Shown in pieces: positions 33,746 to 42,151 of a stretch of DNA of 42,193 bases. Below the pieces are notes generated by a model that did not search any database, had not been told where the DNA came from, and worked only from the letters and a program-made list of their open reading frames with translations. Where the stretch lies: assembly GCF_003710815.1 (NCBI RefSeq), contig NZ_RHHP01000059.1:1-42193 (forward strand), read 5' to 3'. The position numbers and the translations under genes are program-made. Position 1 is the first letter of the stretch. Each line of letters begins with the position of its first letter. Source of the stretch: Brevibacillus centrosporus (GTDB lineage: Bacteria > Bacillota > Bacilli > Brevibacillales > Brevibacillaceae).

Positions 33746-33777
33746 AATCGCCTCACACGCAACCGTGCAAGGCGATT
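33746..33777 (-). terminator. hairpin after the 93-aa gene, possible terminator
   Basis: AATCGCC and GGCGATT pair, with an inner CACG-GTTG-CGTG hairpin. It lies about 10 bases after the stop codon, but only a weak T-poor tail follows on the minus strand, so termination is uncertain. Confidence 0.4.
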
Positions 33778-33785
33778 GCGGGAGA

Positions 33786-34067
33786 CTACTCTACCGTGAA
33801 GTAAAGCTCCTCACCCGTTTTCAGGAGAAGGCCGATCCTTCCCCTGCGCTCCATGACGGTAGGAGCATCCTCCATAACAATCAGCCCGTCATTGAGTACT
33901 ACTCTGCTCCCAAATCGATGAATCGTCTCGATCTGAAAGCTTTCCTTTGGCAGCCTTTCCACTGAAAGATGTCTGCCTGGCTTGTGCTTCTGGTAGCGGA
34001 CCGTCCGCCCAAGAAGCTGCTCCACTGTTGCAGCGGAACGAGGTTGGTGAGCCTCTACTGTTGCCAT
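33786..34067 (-). CDS. unrecognised small protein (93 aa)
   Basis: The product is soluble, basic in its first half and beta-rich (QIETIHRFGSRVVLNDGLIV, then RRGRIGLLLKTGEELYF). I start at ATG 34067, eight bases after AGGAGG; an in-frame TTG two codons earlier is too close to that site. It lies between the two Tad modules as a probable single-gene unit. Function unknown. Confidence 0.65.
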   Translation of the reverse strand: MATVEAHQPRSAATVEQLLGRTVRYQKHKPGRHLSVERLPKESFQIETIHRFGSRVVLNDGLIVMEDAPTVMERRGRIGLLLKTGEELYFTVE

Positions 34068-34142
34068 GCGCAACGCCTCCTTCTCTCACCTTTAGAGTAC
34101 GGCCGTTTCATGTGCTTATAAGCCAATGAAACTATTACTACC

Positions 34143-34187
34143 GTAAAAAAAGACAGAGGGGTCACGCAAACTTTTTTAGCACCTCTA
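34143..34187 (-). terminator. probable terminator after the repeat protein gene
   Basis: An imperfect stem (AGAGG ... CCTCT) is followed on the minus strand by TTTTTTT. It lies about 50 bases after the stop codon of the gene at 34234-34851. The stem is short, so confidence is modest. Confidence 0.4.
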
Positions 34188-34233
34188 AGTAAAGACGGTC
34201 GCTACTACGGGAAGTAGATCGGTAAAGATCTTC

Positions 34234-34851
34234 TTAAAACTCTTCCCAAAGTGCTGGAACATTCAAATGTGGGTACATCTCTGTCACCATATCAAACGGC
34301 GAGAAGTACAACGTATCTACGAGTATTTTCAGCTTATATTTTTTCAAAAGGCTGTAGGCCCTCTCTGTTTTTCCAAATATTCGAGGCAAATGGCTAACAT
34401 CGGGCAGCTTCATGAGATGGCTGCACATGTAATCAACGCAGATCTTTGCACGCTCCTCGCCTTTGATGCTTTGAAAATAGAGCGGTGGGAAATGACGGCG
34501 AATTCCTGACAGCACCTCTTGATACACCCACAGCACTCGCTGTTCCTCAGATGGACGCGGCAAGTAAGGATAGGCGAAGTCGACCATGTAATAGACGTCC
34601 TCAGACTTGGCCTCAATCGGAGGTTCGATATACTCTCGCACTAGATGCAGCTTGAGCTCTTTCACATCCTGAATACTCAATTGCTGTCGGGCCTGCTCTG
34701 GTGTCCATTGCTTTACATTTTCGATCGCGTATCGAACAATCAGCTGAACCTTTTGCTTCCGGTACTGTATATCTTCAAATTCGTATGGAGAAAAACGTTT
34801 TTGTTCTCCACTGAGGATCCTTTTGTACCGTTCTACTACTTTTGATGGCAT
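34234..34851 (-). CDS. unrecognised protein with internal duplication (205 aa)
   Basis: The product consists of two similar ~95-residue units. Unit A has YKRILSG...RF and ends with YPYL (residues ~9-97). Unit B has YQEVLSG...HF and ends with YPHL (~110-196). The pattern recalls the DUF4046-type domain of Bacillales, but I am not sure. It is helical and soluble, without a signal. I start at ATG 34851, ten bases after AGGAG. It follows the TadG-like gene by about 100 bases and may be the last gene of the pilus operon. Confidence 0.7.
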   Translation of the reverse strand: MPSKVVERYKRILSGEQKRFSPYEFEDIQYRKQKVQLIVRYAIENVKQWTPEQARQQLSIQDVKELKLHLVREYIEPPIEAKSEDVYYMVDFAYPYLPRPSEEQRVLWVYQEVLSGIRRHFPPLYFQSIKGEERAKICVDYMCSHLMKLPDVSHLPRIFGKTERAYSLLKKYKLKILVDTLYFSPFDMVTEMYPHLNVPALWEEF

Positions 34852-34988
34852 TGCACATTCACTCCTATCCCCCATTTTTTGGTAGATACTTCAAAATTAC
34901 CATGTGGGTTTAGGACAAAAATAACAGCACTCATCAATTGTTTCATGTCATTAGTCGTACGTTCCAGATTGCGAGACACGTTCCAGCT

Positions 34989-35459
34989 TTACCTGATGAT
35001 CTTCCGTGAAAGACGGCAGACGAGTCTCCACCCCAATCCAAATGTAGTATATACCCTGCTTGTACAAATGCTGCTTTTCGCCTTTCTGATGAACACGTGC
35101 GCGTCATCCAATTTTCCCCGCTCTAGTGAAGCGCGGTTATCATTCCAAAGAATTTCAGCCTCTTCTCTGGCTCCCCTGATAATTTCCGCTTCCGATCGGA
35201 TGGCCTCTTCCTTTGTAGCAAACAATCGTGTTTGTCTGTTCCCCTCCGCATCGACGTACTCCCACTTTCCTGCAGCACGTGCACCTTTGGAGATGAGGTC
35301 AGCTGTTTGCTGGACGTTCATTTTCAGAAAATGCGTCTGCTCCTGAAACAATACCAGAGAAAGCAAGCCTCCCAGGCAAAAGAGAAAGAAGATCATCGTC
35401 AGCAAGGTAGCGCCACGTTCATCAGCCAGCTTGGAACGGACTTGACTCAGACGCCTCAT
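34989..35459 (-). CDS. TadG/TadE-like pilus protein, probably frameshifted
   Basis: The intact frame gives 156 aa: DERGATLLTMIFFLFCLGG is the Tad-type N-terminal membrane anchor, then a helical stalk (NVQQTADLISKGARAAG). After about residue 120 the reading becomes atypical (CTSRVYTTFG...). From 35100 the -1 frame instead reads VHQKGEKQHLYKQGIYYIWI and later VKLERVSQSGTYD, ending at 34951, which looks like a normal TadE/TadG tail. A single-base indel near 35090-35100, or a sequencing error, is likely. It overlaps the TadE gene by 4 bases. Confidence 0.7.
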   Translation of the reverse strand: MRRLSQVRSKLADERGATLLTMIFFLFCLGGLLSLVLFQEQTHFLKMNVQQTADLISKGARAAGKWEYVDAEGNRQTRLFATKEEAIRSEAEIIRGAREEAEILWNDNRASLERGKLDDAHVFIRKAKSSICTSRVYTTFGLGWRLVCRLSRKIIR

Positions 35460-35887
35460 TTCTTGTCCTCCGCATTTTCAATCATCATGGAGTAGCTCTC
35501 CGTCAATTCATACTTTTTTCCGGTCGCCAGCAAATAGAAAGTCATCGAAGCTATTGCGGAGATGTGGTTTCCTTTTTTCCAGCCTCCCCCTCTGATCTTT
35601 AGCTGAATATCGTGATCGGCTACGCCCACACCCTCTTTGAGCTCTGCTTCCCCCCGCTCTTTAGCATAATAAGCAGCTAGTCCGTAATTGGGCTGAACAG
35701 CTGCAATCCGCCCTGCCTCGTAAGCAGCCGCTAAGGCTTTCTGCTTGTTGTACAAAATACTGAATTGATCGAAGCTGAAAACAATCAGCAGCCAGACCAA
35801 AGGGAAAACTAAAATAAACTCCAGCAATTGACTGCCGCGTTCATCATGAATCAAGGTGTGCAGCCTCTGATGCAAATTCTTCCTCAT
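35456..35887 (-). CDS. tadE: TadE-like pseudopilin, module 1
   Basis: The product (143 aa) carries the TadE N terminus DERGSQLLEFILVFPLVWLL with Glu in the hydrophobic segment, then a helical stalk (LYNKQKALAAAYEAGRIAAV) and a small beta domain. It is probably a minor subunit of the Flp pilus processed by the adjacent prepilin peptidase. Its start overlaps the peptidase stop (ATGA). Confidence 0.85.
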   Translation of the reverse strand: MRKNLHQRLHTLIHDERGSQLLEFILVFPLVWLLIVFSFDQFSILYNKQKALAAAYEAGRIAAVQPNYGLAAYYAKERGEAELKEGVGVADHDIQLKIRGGGWKKGNHISAIASMTFYLLATGKKYELTESYSMMIENAEDKK

Positions 35888-36381
35888 GGAGCCAGTCCGG
35901 TACTACATACAAAAGGTTGGATACAAAAAGCACCGAGTAGAAATACAGCGTACGGAAAGGTGATGGAGGCTCGTCCAGCTTCCGGTAACCAAAGCTGCCG
36001 ATGTGCTAGCCAACCGACGGAGAGCTTTTGCAGATTTTCCCGCAAACGTGACCAGGTTCTAGGCAAAAGCAATACCGCCAGCAAACAAAGAAGGAGGGAG
36101 TGTACAAACAAAGGATATACTTCCGTCCAGTTGCTCCAAGCCCCCACAGCCATCAGCAGCTTTTGATCCCCCATCCCCATTCCCCTAAAAGCGACGGGCC
36201 CTACGGTAAGGATAAACGCCCCTGCTACCCCGCTCCATGCTTGCCAGATCGTTCCGGCCTGCCACTGGTAGCACAAACCAAGCGCCAAAAGCGGAAGGGT
36301 AAGCTCGTTGGGAACCTTGCGCTGTCGCCAGTCACAGCAAGCGGCTACCACCAGCAGTCCTAACAGAACAATGTCACTCAT
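35884..36381 (-). CDS. prepilin peptidase, A24 family (TadV/CpaA)
   Basis: The product (165 aa) is a polytopic membrane aspartic peptidase that cleaves Flp prepilin leaders. The two catalytic aspartates are D17 in CDWRQRKVPN and D72 in GMGDQKLL. It lacks the N-terminal methylase domain, as in CpaA/TadV. Its ATG overlaps the pilin stop by 4 bases, tying peptidase to substrate. Confidence 0.9.
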   Translation of the reverse strand: MSDIVLLGLLVVAACCDWRQRKVPNELTLPLLALGLCYQWQAGTIWQAWSGVAGAFILTVGPVAFRGMGMGDQKLLMAVGAWSNWTEVYPLFVHSLLLCLLAVLLLPRTWSRLRENLQKLSVGWLAHRQLWLPEAGRASITFPYAVFLLGAFCIQPFVCSTGLAP

Positions 36382-36554
36382 TTGCTGATTTTCTCTTGAA
36401 GCTCTGCCAGCTTTGCGTCCTCTGCTTCACCGAGAGAAGCCAGGGTAGGAATAATCAAAATGAGAATGACGGCAACGATGATGACCATCTCTACTATCGT
36501 GACGCCATCCTCTTCGTGCCAAAAACGCTGTGCATACTTTTTCATGAAGGACAT
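36378..36554 (-). CDS. flp: Flp-type pilin (58 aa)
   Basis: The product is a class IVb prepilin. The 17-residue charged leader MSFMKKYAQRFWHEEDG ends in Gly, followed by VTIVEMVIIVAVILILIIP with Glu at +5 of the mature protein, then a short polar tail. The mature length (~41 aa) is typical of Flp pilins. AAAGGAG lies 9 bases before the ATG at 36554. It is probably the major shaft subunit of the pilus built by module 1. Confidence 0.88.
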   Translation of the reverse strand: MSFMKKYAQRFWHEEDGVTIVEMVIIVAVILILIIPTLASLGEAEDAKLAELQEKISK

Positions 36555-36625
36555 TTGTGCTCACTCCTTTTGGATATCGCTCTTCCTACACTCTGTCAAA
36601 AGACAGCAGTCCTTCGCAAAAATAT

Positions 36626-37534
36626 TTACAGTCGATCCTCAATTCCGATCAGAACTGGCCCCATCACCAGGAACAACAGCGGCACCCCCATCAGAATGAT
36701 CACTAACGGCAGCAGCCTAATATTCAAGCGATTCATGCTCGTCGATGCTTCGTCCTCGAGCTGCCTCAATTGTTCCTCAACCTGTACGGCTAGCATGCTG
36801 CCAATGCTTACCCCTTTGCTCATCGCTTCATTGATCTCCAGCGCAATCGTGGTCAGCGCGTCTACCTCCCAACGAAAGGCCAGCTCCTCTAGTCCCTTTC
36901 TCCACGTCCCCAGACGTTTTTCTTCCTTCTCCAAGCGTGTCAGTTCATACCCCAGTCTTGCATCAAATCTTTGGGCAGTTTCTTTTACAGCCATTTGAAT
37001 GGGCATTCCCGCTTCAACCAAGGCAAGTACAATACTAAAAAAGACTGGTACCTGCTCGCGAATTTCTCCTTTGGCGCGTTTGTCTGCCCAGTCCAACAGC
37101 CAGGTAGGCAGCAGGTACAAGGTCAAGCAAAGCACCAGTGGCAAGCTGCTCACCATTCCAAATCCGTGTCCTTGAAAAAGCCTTACCATCAGGTACAGAA
37201 AGGCAAAAACTATCAATACCAGGCAAATAGCACGAACCAGCACAATTTCCGCTAAACTCACTCTTGTACGAAGCCTCAGAAGCATCTCTTCTGTCTTTTT
37301 CCTGTCAATTCCCATCCAACCACATAGCTTAGACAACATGCCGTCATGCCTCTCCAAGTACCTTAGGAGCCTCCATTTGTCTTGCCCGCGTTGAAAGGCA
37401 TGATTCAGCTGAGCTTGCTGTTCTTGTTCAATCCTGCCAAACAGGGAGAGAATCATCCCTCCTTCCCTCCCCAAACATGCAGGCAGGCCATACAAAAAAA
37501 GCGCTAAACTGATAAGCGCACAAATGATTTCCAT
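36626..37534 (-). CDS. tadC: TadC, type II secretion F-domain protein, module 1
   Basis: The product (302 aa) has an N-terminal helix, paired helices around residues 105-150 and C-terminal helices (LLPLVIILMGVPLLFLVM), with the T2SSF domain (VFFSIVLALVEAGMPIQMAV) between. I start at ATG 37534, five bases after GAGGAGG, one base after the tadB stop. It forms the inner-membrane platform with TadB. Confidence 0.88.
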   Translation of the reverse strand: MEIICALISLALFLYGLPACLGREGGMILSLFGRIEQEQQAQLNHAFQRGQDKWRLLRYLERHDGMLSKLCGWMGIDRKKTEEMLLRLRTRVSLAEIVLVRAICLVLIVFAFLYLMVRLFQGHGFGMVSSLPLVLCLTLYLLPTWLLDWADKRAKGEIREQVPVFFSIVLALVEAGMPIQMAVKETAQRFDARLGYELTRLEKEEKRLGTWRKGLEELAFRWEVDALTTIALEINEAMSKGVSIGSMLAVQVEEQLRQLEDEASTSMNRLNIRLLPLVIILMGVPLLFLVMGPVLIGIEDRL

Positions 37535-37535
37535 T

Positions 37536-38435
37536 TTAGCCTCCTCTGTGCACACTTTTTGACGCTACATAACGTATGGCCTCGCCACCTAGGAGAATGC
37601 ATGCGAAAGACGCTAGGATCATGAAACGACCTCCTAGCGTAGCTGTCAAAGAATCAAAGTGGTGAGGATTATTCGCAAAGAGCGCGGTTATGAATACAAA
37701 CGGCATGACACTGAGCAAATTCACCTGCGAAATTATTTGCGCCATCGCAGCTTTTTGCCTGCGTAGCGATTGTCTCCGACGCAATATAGTCGAGGCAGCC
37801 AGATCCAGCGTCTTGGCCATATCTCCCCCCATCTCCCTCTGAATCTGCACAATGGTAGCCAAGTACTTCACATCGGCTGAGCCCGTTCTTTCATAAAAGG
37901 AGCTCATGACACGCTCTAAAGGAATTTGCGCACGCAGTAATTCCACAATGCGGTGATATTCCGCTGTCACGCTTGCCTCAAGAAAAGAGCTGTTCGCAAC
38001 TTGTTCAAAGGCGTGCAAGTACGAAGGCGAAGTCCGCAATGAACTTGCCATAAGTCGTATGGCCTTAACGTTTCCTGCTTCAAACTGATCCTTTCTCCGC
38101 GCTCCCAAAATGGCAACAATCCGCTCGGTAAAAAGGACTCCTGCCAACCAAGCGGGTAAGGCAAACAGCCATGATTGTAAAATTTGCATCGTAAGTACAA
38201 ACGACAGCAGACCGAAAAGAAAAGAAGAGGTAATATACAGATTAACCCCCCAGCCAGACCTTGAGTGGAGTAGTCTTTCCTCCAACCGGTTCCAAACCGT
38301 TTGCCGATCCCGTTGCATCTGATCGATGATCGCGTGCTTTCCGGCAGGCTCCCGCACAAACCAATTGTGTGGAGCAAGTATGAGGAATAGTCCCATGCCG
38401 ATTCCTGATGCAATAGGCCAGCTTACATCTCCCAT
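37536..38435 (-). CDS. tadB: TadB, type II secretion F-domain protein, module 1
   Basis: The product (299 aa) has helices near residues 10-25, 65-105 and at the C terminus, and a cytoplasmic T2SSF domain with QIQREMGGDMAKTLDLAA. AGGAGG precedes the ATG and overlaps the cpaF stop. It is the partner of TadC. Confidence 0.88.
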   Translation of the reverse strand: MGDVSWPIASGIGMGLFLILAPHNWFVREPAGKHAIIDQMQRDRQTVWNRLEERLLHSRSGWGVNLYITSSFLFGLLSFVLTMQILQSWLFALPAWLAGVLFTERIVAILGARRKDQFEAGNVKAIRLMASSLRTSPSYLHAFEQVANSSFLEASVTAEYHRIVELLRAQIPLERVMSSFYERTGSADVKYLATIVQIQREMGGDMAKTLDLAASTILRRRQSLRRQKAAMAQIISQVNLLSVMPFVFITALFANNPHHFDSLTATLGGRFMILASFACILLGGEAIRYVASKSVHRGG

Positions 38436-38445
38436 ACACGTCCTC

Positions 38446-39930
38446 CTAGATTGAAATCGGTTCTGTAAAAAAGACCCGATCGATTTCTTCTCTTGTCATC
38501 CCTCGTTCAATCCAATGCTTAATCAGCTTTTCCGGACGATAACCGGTCCAGCGAAAGTGGCCCGTTACTTTTCCATTACGAACTCCCGTTGACTCAAACA
38601 CAAAAATATCCTGTAAATAGACTCGGTCTGGTAATACCTGTTTAATATTACACGCGCGTTTAATCCACTCTTCATGAGATTGACCAGTACCTACAACCTC
38701 TGTAATCGCCACAACTTTTCTGCTCCCGTCTTCCTCAAATCTCTTCACTTGCACGATCAGGTCCAGAGCTGAGCCGATCATCAGATTTCGCTCTTCCGTA
38801 CTGTATAGCTCGTCCGCTTTTCCGAATAAAATGGGCAGTGTGGAATCGACCAAGGCTCGAGGCGAGTTGGCATGCGCTGTACTCCAGCTCCCAGGGTGAT
38901 CCGTATTCATCGCCCAAAGCATATCGACAATTTCTCCCCCACGGGCTTCTCCGACCATGATGACATCCGGGCGCATGCGCAAGGATAAACGAACACAATC
39001 CTTTATCGTGAATCCCCCTTTGCCTTCGTAATTGGCTGGCTTGGCTAAAAAGCGGCGGACATAAGGATGCTGCAGCTTCATTTCCAGTACGTCCTCAATC
39101 GTGATGATGCTGAGAGAAGCAGGGACAAATTGCGAGATCAAATTGAGCAGGTGGGTCTTTCCGGAGCCGGTACCCCCACTTACCATTCCTGATGCACGCG
39201 ATAGCCCAACAGCGCGTTTCAGAAACAAAAGCATGGGCTCACAAATCGATCCATAGCGTAAATAATCAGCTTCACTAAGCAACTCTCTATGTTTGCGGAT
39301 CGTGAGCATGTGACCGTCTGGGGAGATCGAGCGATGGGTAGCTGTCACACGTGAGCCATCTGGCAGCTGGGTGTGCAATTCGGCTTTCGTCTCATTAAAC
39401 TCTCTGCCCATTGTCGCCGCGATCTGCTCCAATAGCCGCAGCATTTCCTCTTCGTCCCGAAAGACGGGGATCTCAGGCACTTCCAATCGCCCCGTGCTTT
39501 TTCTTTCCACCACGAGATAGTTGTATTTATGAAACAGGATCTCGGTAATATCTGCATCTTCAAGCAACTGATCCAAGGGTCCCCATCCCGTCAGAGAATG
39601 CAGCAACCGCCTTACTTCAGCTTCAATCTGTTGCGTAGAAATTGGGGTTTGTGCCTCCAGAAGCATCTGAATGTCAGCCGTCAGCTCTCTATGGAAGCTC
39701 TGGGAGCCCTTCTCTTCCCACAAACGTTTCCCATACTTCTCCACCAGCTGAGTCCGAATCGCTACCTCTGCTTCAGGAGCGATTCGGCTATGATTCTCTA
39801 CAGCGTGATTGGCTTGTATTTTTTCGTTCAATGTATGTGGATATCGTGCGGCTTCTTTCCCGGCTGTTCGCAAATCCTGCATCCCACGCCCCTGATTGGG
39901 AATTCCAAGCAATTGTTTTTTGTCGAACAT
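38446..39930 (-). CDS. cpaF: CpaF/TadA secretion ATPase, module 1
   Basis: The product (494 aa) is the hexameric ATPase that drives Flp pilus assembly. Walker A is GGTGSGKT (residues 252-259), and downstream lie RMRPDVIMVGEARGGE (Walker B region) and WSTAHANSPR (His box). The N-terminal helical domain (~1-130) is of the CpaF type. GGAGGAG precedes the ATG, 12 bases after cpaE. Confidence 0.94.
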   Translation of the reverse strand: MFDKKQLLGIPNQGRGMQDLRTAGKEAARYPHTLNEKIQANHAVENHSRIAPEAEVAIRTQLVEKYGKRLWEEKGSQSFHRELTADIQMLLEAQTPISTQQIEAEVRRLLHSLTGWGPLDQLLEDADITEILFHKYNYLVVERKSTGRLEVPEIPVFRDEEEMLRLLEQIAATMGREFNETKAELHTQLPDGSRVTATHRSISPDGHMLTIRKHRELLSEADYLRYGSICEPMLLFLKRAVGLSRASGMVSGGTGSGKTHLLNLISQFVPASLSIITIEDVLEMKLQHPYVRRFLAKPANYEGKGGFTIKDCVRLSLRMRPDVIMVGEARGGEIVDMLWAMNTDHPGSWSTAHANSPRALVDSTLPILFGKADELYSTEERNLMIGSALDLIVQVKRFEEDGSRKVVAITEVVGTGQSHEEWIKRACNIKQVLPDRVYLQDIFVFESTGVRNGKVTGHFRWTGYRPEKLIKHWIERGMTREEIDRVFFTEPISI

Positions 39931-39942
39931 CCAATCTCCTCC

Positions 39943-41319
39943 TTAGCTCCATAACCATCGAAAAAGGGATGACCGCTCTTTTGCTTTTGCCTGTTTAGGC
40001 TGCTTTTCCATGCCTGCATCAATCGGAAGCAGTGCCCTCCCCAATGTTTCGATGGCTTCCTTTGCAGCAGAACGCCCCGGGTGGAGCATGACAGGGATCC
40101 CGCTGTTAATCGATTTTTTTACTTCGGCATCGTCCGGTATGGAGTAAATCCTTCTACTGGGATGTAGTTGAAAGTAAGCTCTGATTTCATCTAGGGTAAA
40201 CATCTCTTTCCGTTGCAATCGATTCATGCACATTTGGATGCGTTCTTCCGGGTATTCCGCTTCTCTTAACAATTTCAAGAGGCGTTGAATATTTTCGATA
40301 GAGTCTACAACCGGATTTCCTACCATAACGACTTGTTCTGCAAAGAATAAAGCTTGTATCGTGGCGTCTGTCGTATCTGGCGCTGTATCAATGAGGATCA
40401 CGTCATAGTCGCTGTGCTTGAGCGTCTCCAAAATAAGATAGAGGTGGTAGTCCTTGATTTCAAAGCTATGGCGTATATCTCGAGGAGAAGTCAGTACATC
40501 CAGCCCTGACTCGTTGTGACGTACGATGTACTTGGATATGTCTTGGGGGGATAACGGAAGTGCTGATACATAATCCTGCCACTCTTCCAGCCGGACCGTA
40601 TTCGGGTCACGTCCATGGCGTTTCACTACTTCCTGCAGCTGCACGTCCATATCCTGTACCCATGTAAATATATTCGGAGTCCGCGGCAGGTTTAGCGCTG
40701 TTGCAAACGTTCCCAGGTCTAAATTAAAATCAACTGCCAGTACTCGCAGCGACTGACCTTCTTGTTTCTGCATGGAGAAAAAAATGGCGAGCTCACGCGA
40801 AATAAAAGTTTTTCCCACTCCACCTTTTGGCCCGTACACCGTAATTAAATGCTTTGGCGTTGCTCGTAATGGCAGGGCTGTTGCAGGCTGCAACGGAAGT
40901 TCTGTGATTGCAGGCTGCACCGGTTTCTGAGTTTGAACAATGACTGACTCTCCTCCTGCACCTCCTGGTGTCATCATGGCGAGAGCTTCTAGTTGATCAG
41001 CAAGCACGGGCTTTGCTATTACCCAGATGCCTAAGTTTCGGAAAAACGGCTCCCACACGAGCTCTTGAGTGGAACACGCTGCGATAAAGGATAAATGTGG
41101 ATATGCCAATCGAAATTGCTGACTTAGCACTCCCCTCTCCGTGTCTCGAATTCCTCCTAACAGCACGACATCAGGGCGCGCTGTCTGGAGCATTTGCCAG
41201 GCCTCCTCCACGGATGTCGCATGGCCGCCAACCACCAGTCGCTGACTCGCAGCCAACCGTTGCTGTAACACCATTACGGATTCAATATCATCATCTACGA
41301 TCAGTAAGCACTTCTTCAC
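39943..41319 (-). CDS. cpaE: CpaE/TadZ pilus localisation ATPase with receiver-like domain, module 1
   Basis: The product (458 aa) has an N-terminal receiver-like domain: the acidic triplet VDDD and the AKP lysine are present, but the usual phosphorylated Asp is Gly (VVLLGG, about residue 55), so it should not be phosphorylated. The MinD/ParA domain has an intact deviant Walker A, KGGVGKT (165-171), DFNLDLG and VILIDTAPDTTD. It is thought to position the Tad machine. I start at GTG 41319, seven bases after AGGAGG, overlapping the cpaB stop by 4 bases. Confidence 0.9.
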   Translation of the reverse strand: MKKCLLIVDDDIESVMVLQQRLAASQRLVVGGHATSVEEAWQMLQTARPDVVLLGGIRDTERGVLSQQFRLAYPHLSFIAACSTQELVWEPFFRNLGIWVIAKPVLADQLEALAMMTPGGAGGESVIVQTQKPVQPAITELPLQPATALPLRATPKHLITVYGPKGGVGKTFISRELAIFFSMQKQEGQSLRVLAVDFNLDLGTFATALNLPRTPNIFTWVQDMDVQLQEVVKRHGRDPNTVRLEEWQDYVSALPLSPQDISKYIVRHNESGLDVLTSPRDIRHSFEIKDYHLYLILETLKHSDYDVILIDTAPDTTDATIQALFFAEQVVMVGNPVVDSIENIQRLLKLLREAEYPEERIQMCMNRLQRKEMFTLDEIRAYFQLHPSRRIYSIPDDAEVKKSINSGIPVMLHPGRSAAKEAIETLGRALLPIDAGMEKQPKQAKAKERSSLFRWLWS

Positions 41320-42050
41320 TCTTTTTCCTCCTCCTGTTGTCCCCAACGCTTCTGTGTTTTCATTAAATCCGCTGCAAAGGCGGCATTGCCAATCCCTGCT
41401 TTCTGACCGTCCACCCCTGGAGCCAGGCCCAATCGAATTTTTCCATAATGCAGTGCATGTGTTAACAAAACGGCTTCATTCTGTGACAGAGAGAGGCTTA
41501 CAGCTACTAGATTGGGCTCTTCCCCTTCCATTTCTCGTTGAACGGCAATGACCGGCATATATTGCAAAAGCAATCCTGAATGCGCGCCATCATCGTCCTC
41601 AAAGGAGGCAAAGACATGAACTCGCTCACCGGCGGTCAAATGAGGCGAAATGCCTGCGACGTTATCGACGGGAATGCTCATTCCAGTCATGGATGGGTTT
41701 AGCTTCGTCGTAGTTCCTCCCTTCATCAGAGTAGGCTGCTCTAAATCACTTGCAAGCAATGGCCGTCCGCCTTGCACCTTTCTGGTCAATGCCTTCCCTA
41801 AAAAATTTGGAGACTCGGTCCAGTGAAGCAACCCTGGGATCGACTTGTTTTGGTCCTGAAATAGGCCACCCATGTTTACTACCAAAGGCTCGATATCCGC
41901 TGCTTCTAGCAGCTGACCGCTTTCTTTCTCTACTGTTGACCGCAACTGTATATACGTCACCGCTTGTGGCTTCACAACCATATAGGCACCTAATCCTATG
42001 CACGATGCCAGTAATAGCAAGGCCAATAGCCGCAACGGATGTATAGACAT
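41316..42050 (-). CDS. cpaB: CpaB/RcpC Flp pilus assembly protein, module 1
   Basis: The product (244 aa) has an N-terminal membrane anchor (about residues 7-26) and a SAF/CpaB-type domain with PLLASDL, SMTGMSIPVDNVAG and HLTAGERVHVFASF, characteristic of the family. It is the first gene of the pilus operon. The upstream 60 bases contain only a weak promoter-like TATAAG. Confidence 0.88.
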   Translation of the reverse strand: MSIHPLRLLALLLLASCIGLGAYMVVKPQAVTYIQLRSTVEKESGQLLEAADIEPLVVNMGGLFQDQNKSIPGLLHWTESPNFLGKALTRKVQGGRPLLASDLEQPTLMKGGTTTKLNPSMTGMSIPVDNVAGISPHLTAGERVHVFASFEDDDGAHSGLLLQYMPVIAVQREMEGEEPNLVAVSLSLSQNEAVLLTHALHYGKIRLGLAPGVDGQKAGIGNAAFAADLMKTQKRWGQQEEEKE

Positions 42051-42109
42051 GGTGCTAAATGCCCTCCTCTCGTTTTCATTAAAGCTAGCTTATACGGAGA
42101 ATTAGGGAC

Positions 42110-42151
42110 AAAAAAAACAAACAAAAAAACCGTGCAGTCATTTCTGCACGG
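42110..42151 (-). terminator. strong terminator of a gene outside the window
   Basis: A perfect 8-bp stem CCGTGCAG / CTGCACGG with a long T-rich tail on the minus strand. It would end a transcript coming from the right and insulate the pilus operon. The remaining ~40 bases to the edge hold GTACG/CGTAC and no gene; the edge sequence looks like rRNA or tRNA spacer, which I cannot confirm. Confidence 0.85.

Noticed and set aside
36571..36599. TTGACA-17-TATCCA before the Flp pilin gene
   Set aside because: The -10 abuts the AAAGGAG ribosome binding site, so transcription would start inside or after it; pilin expression from here is implausible.
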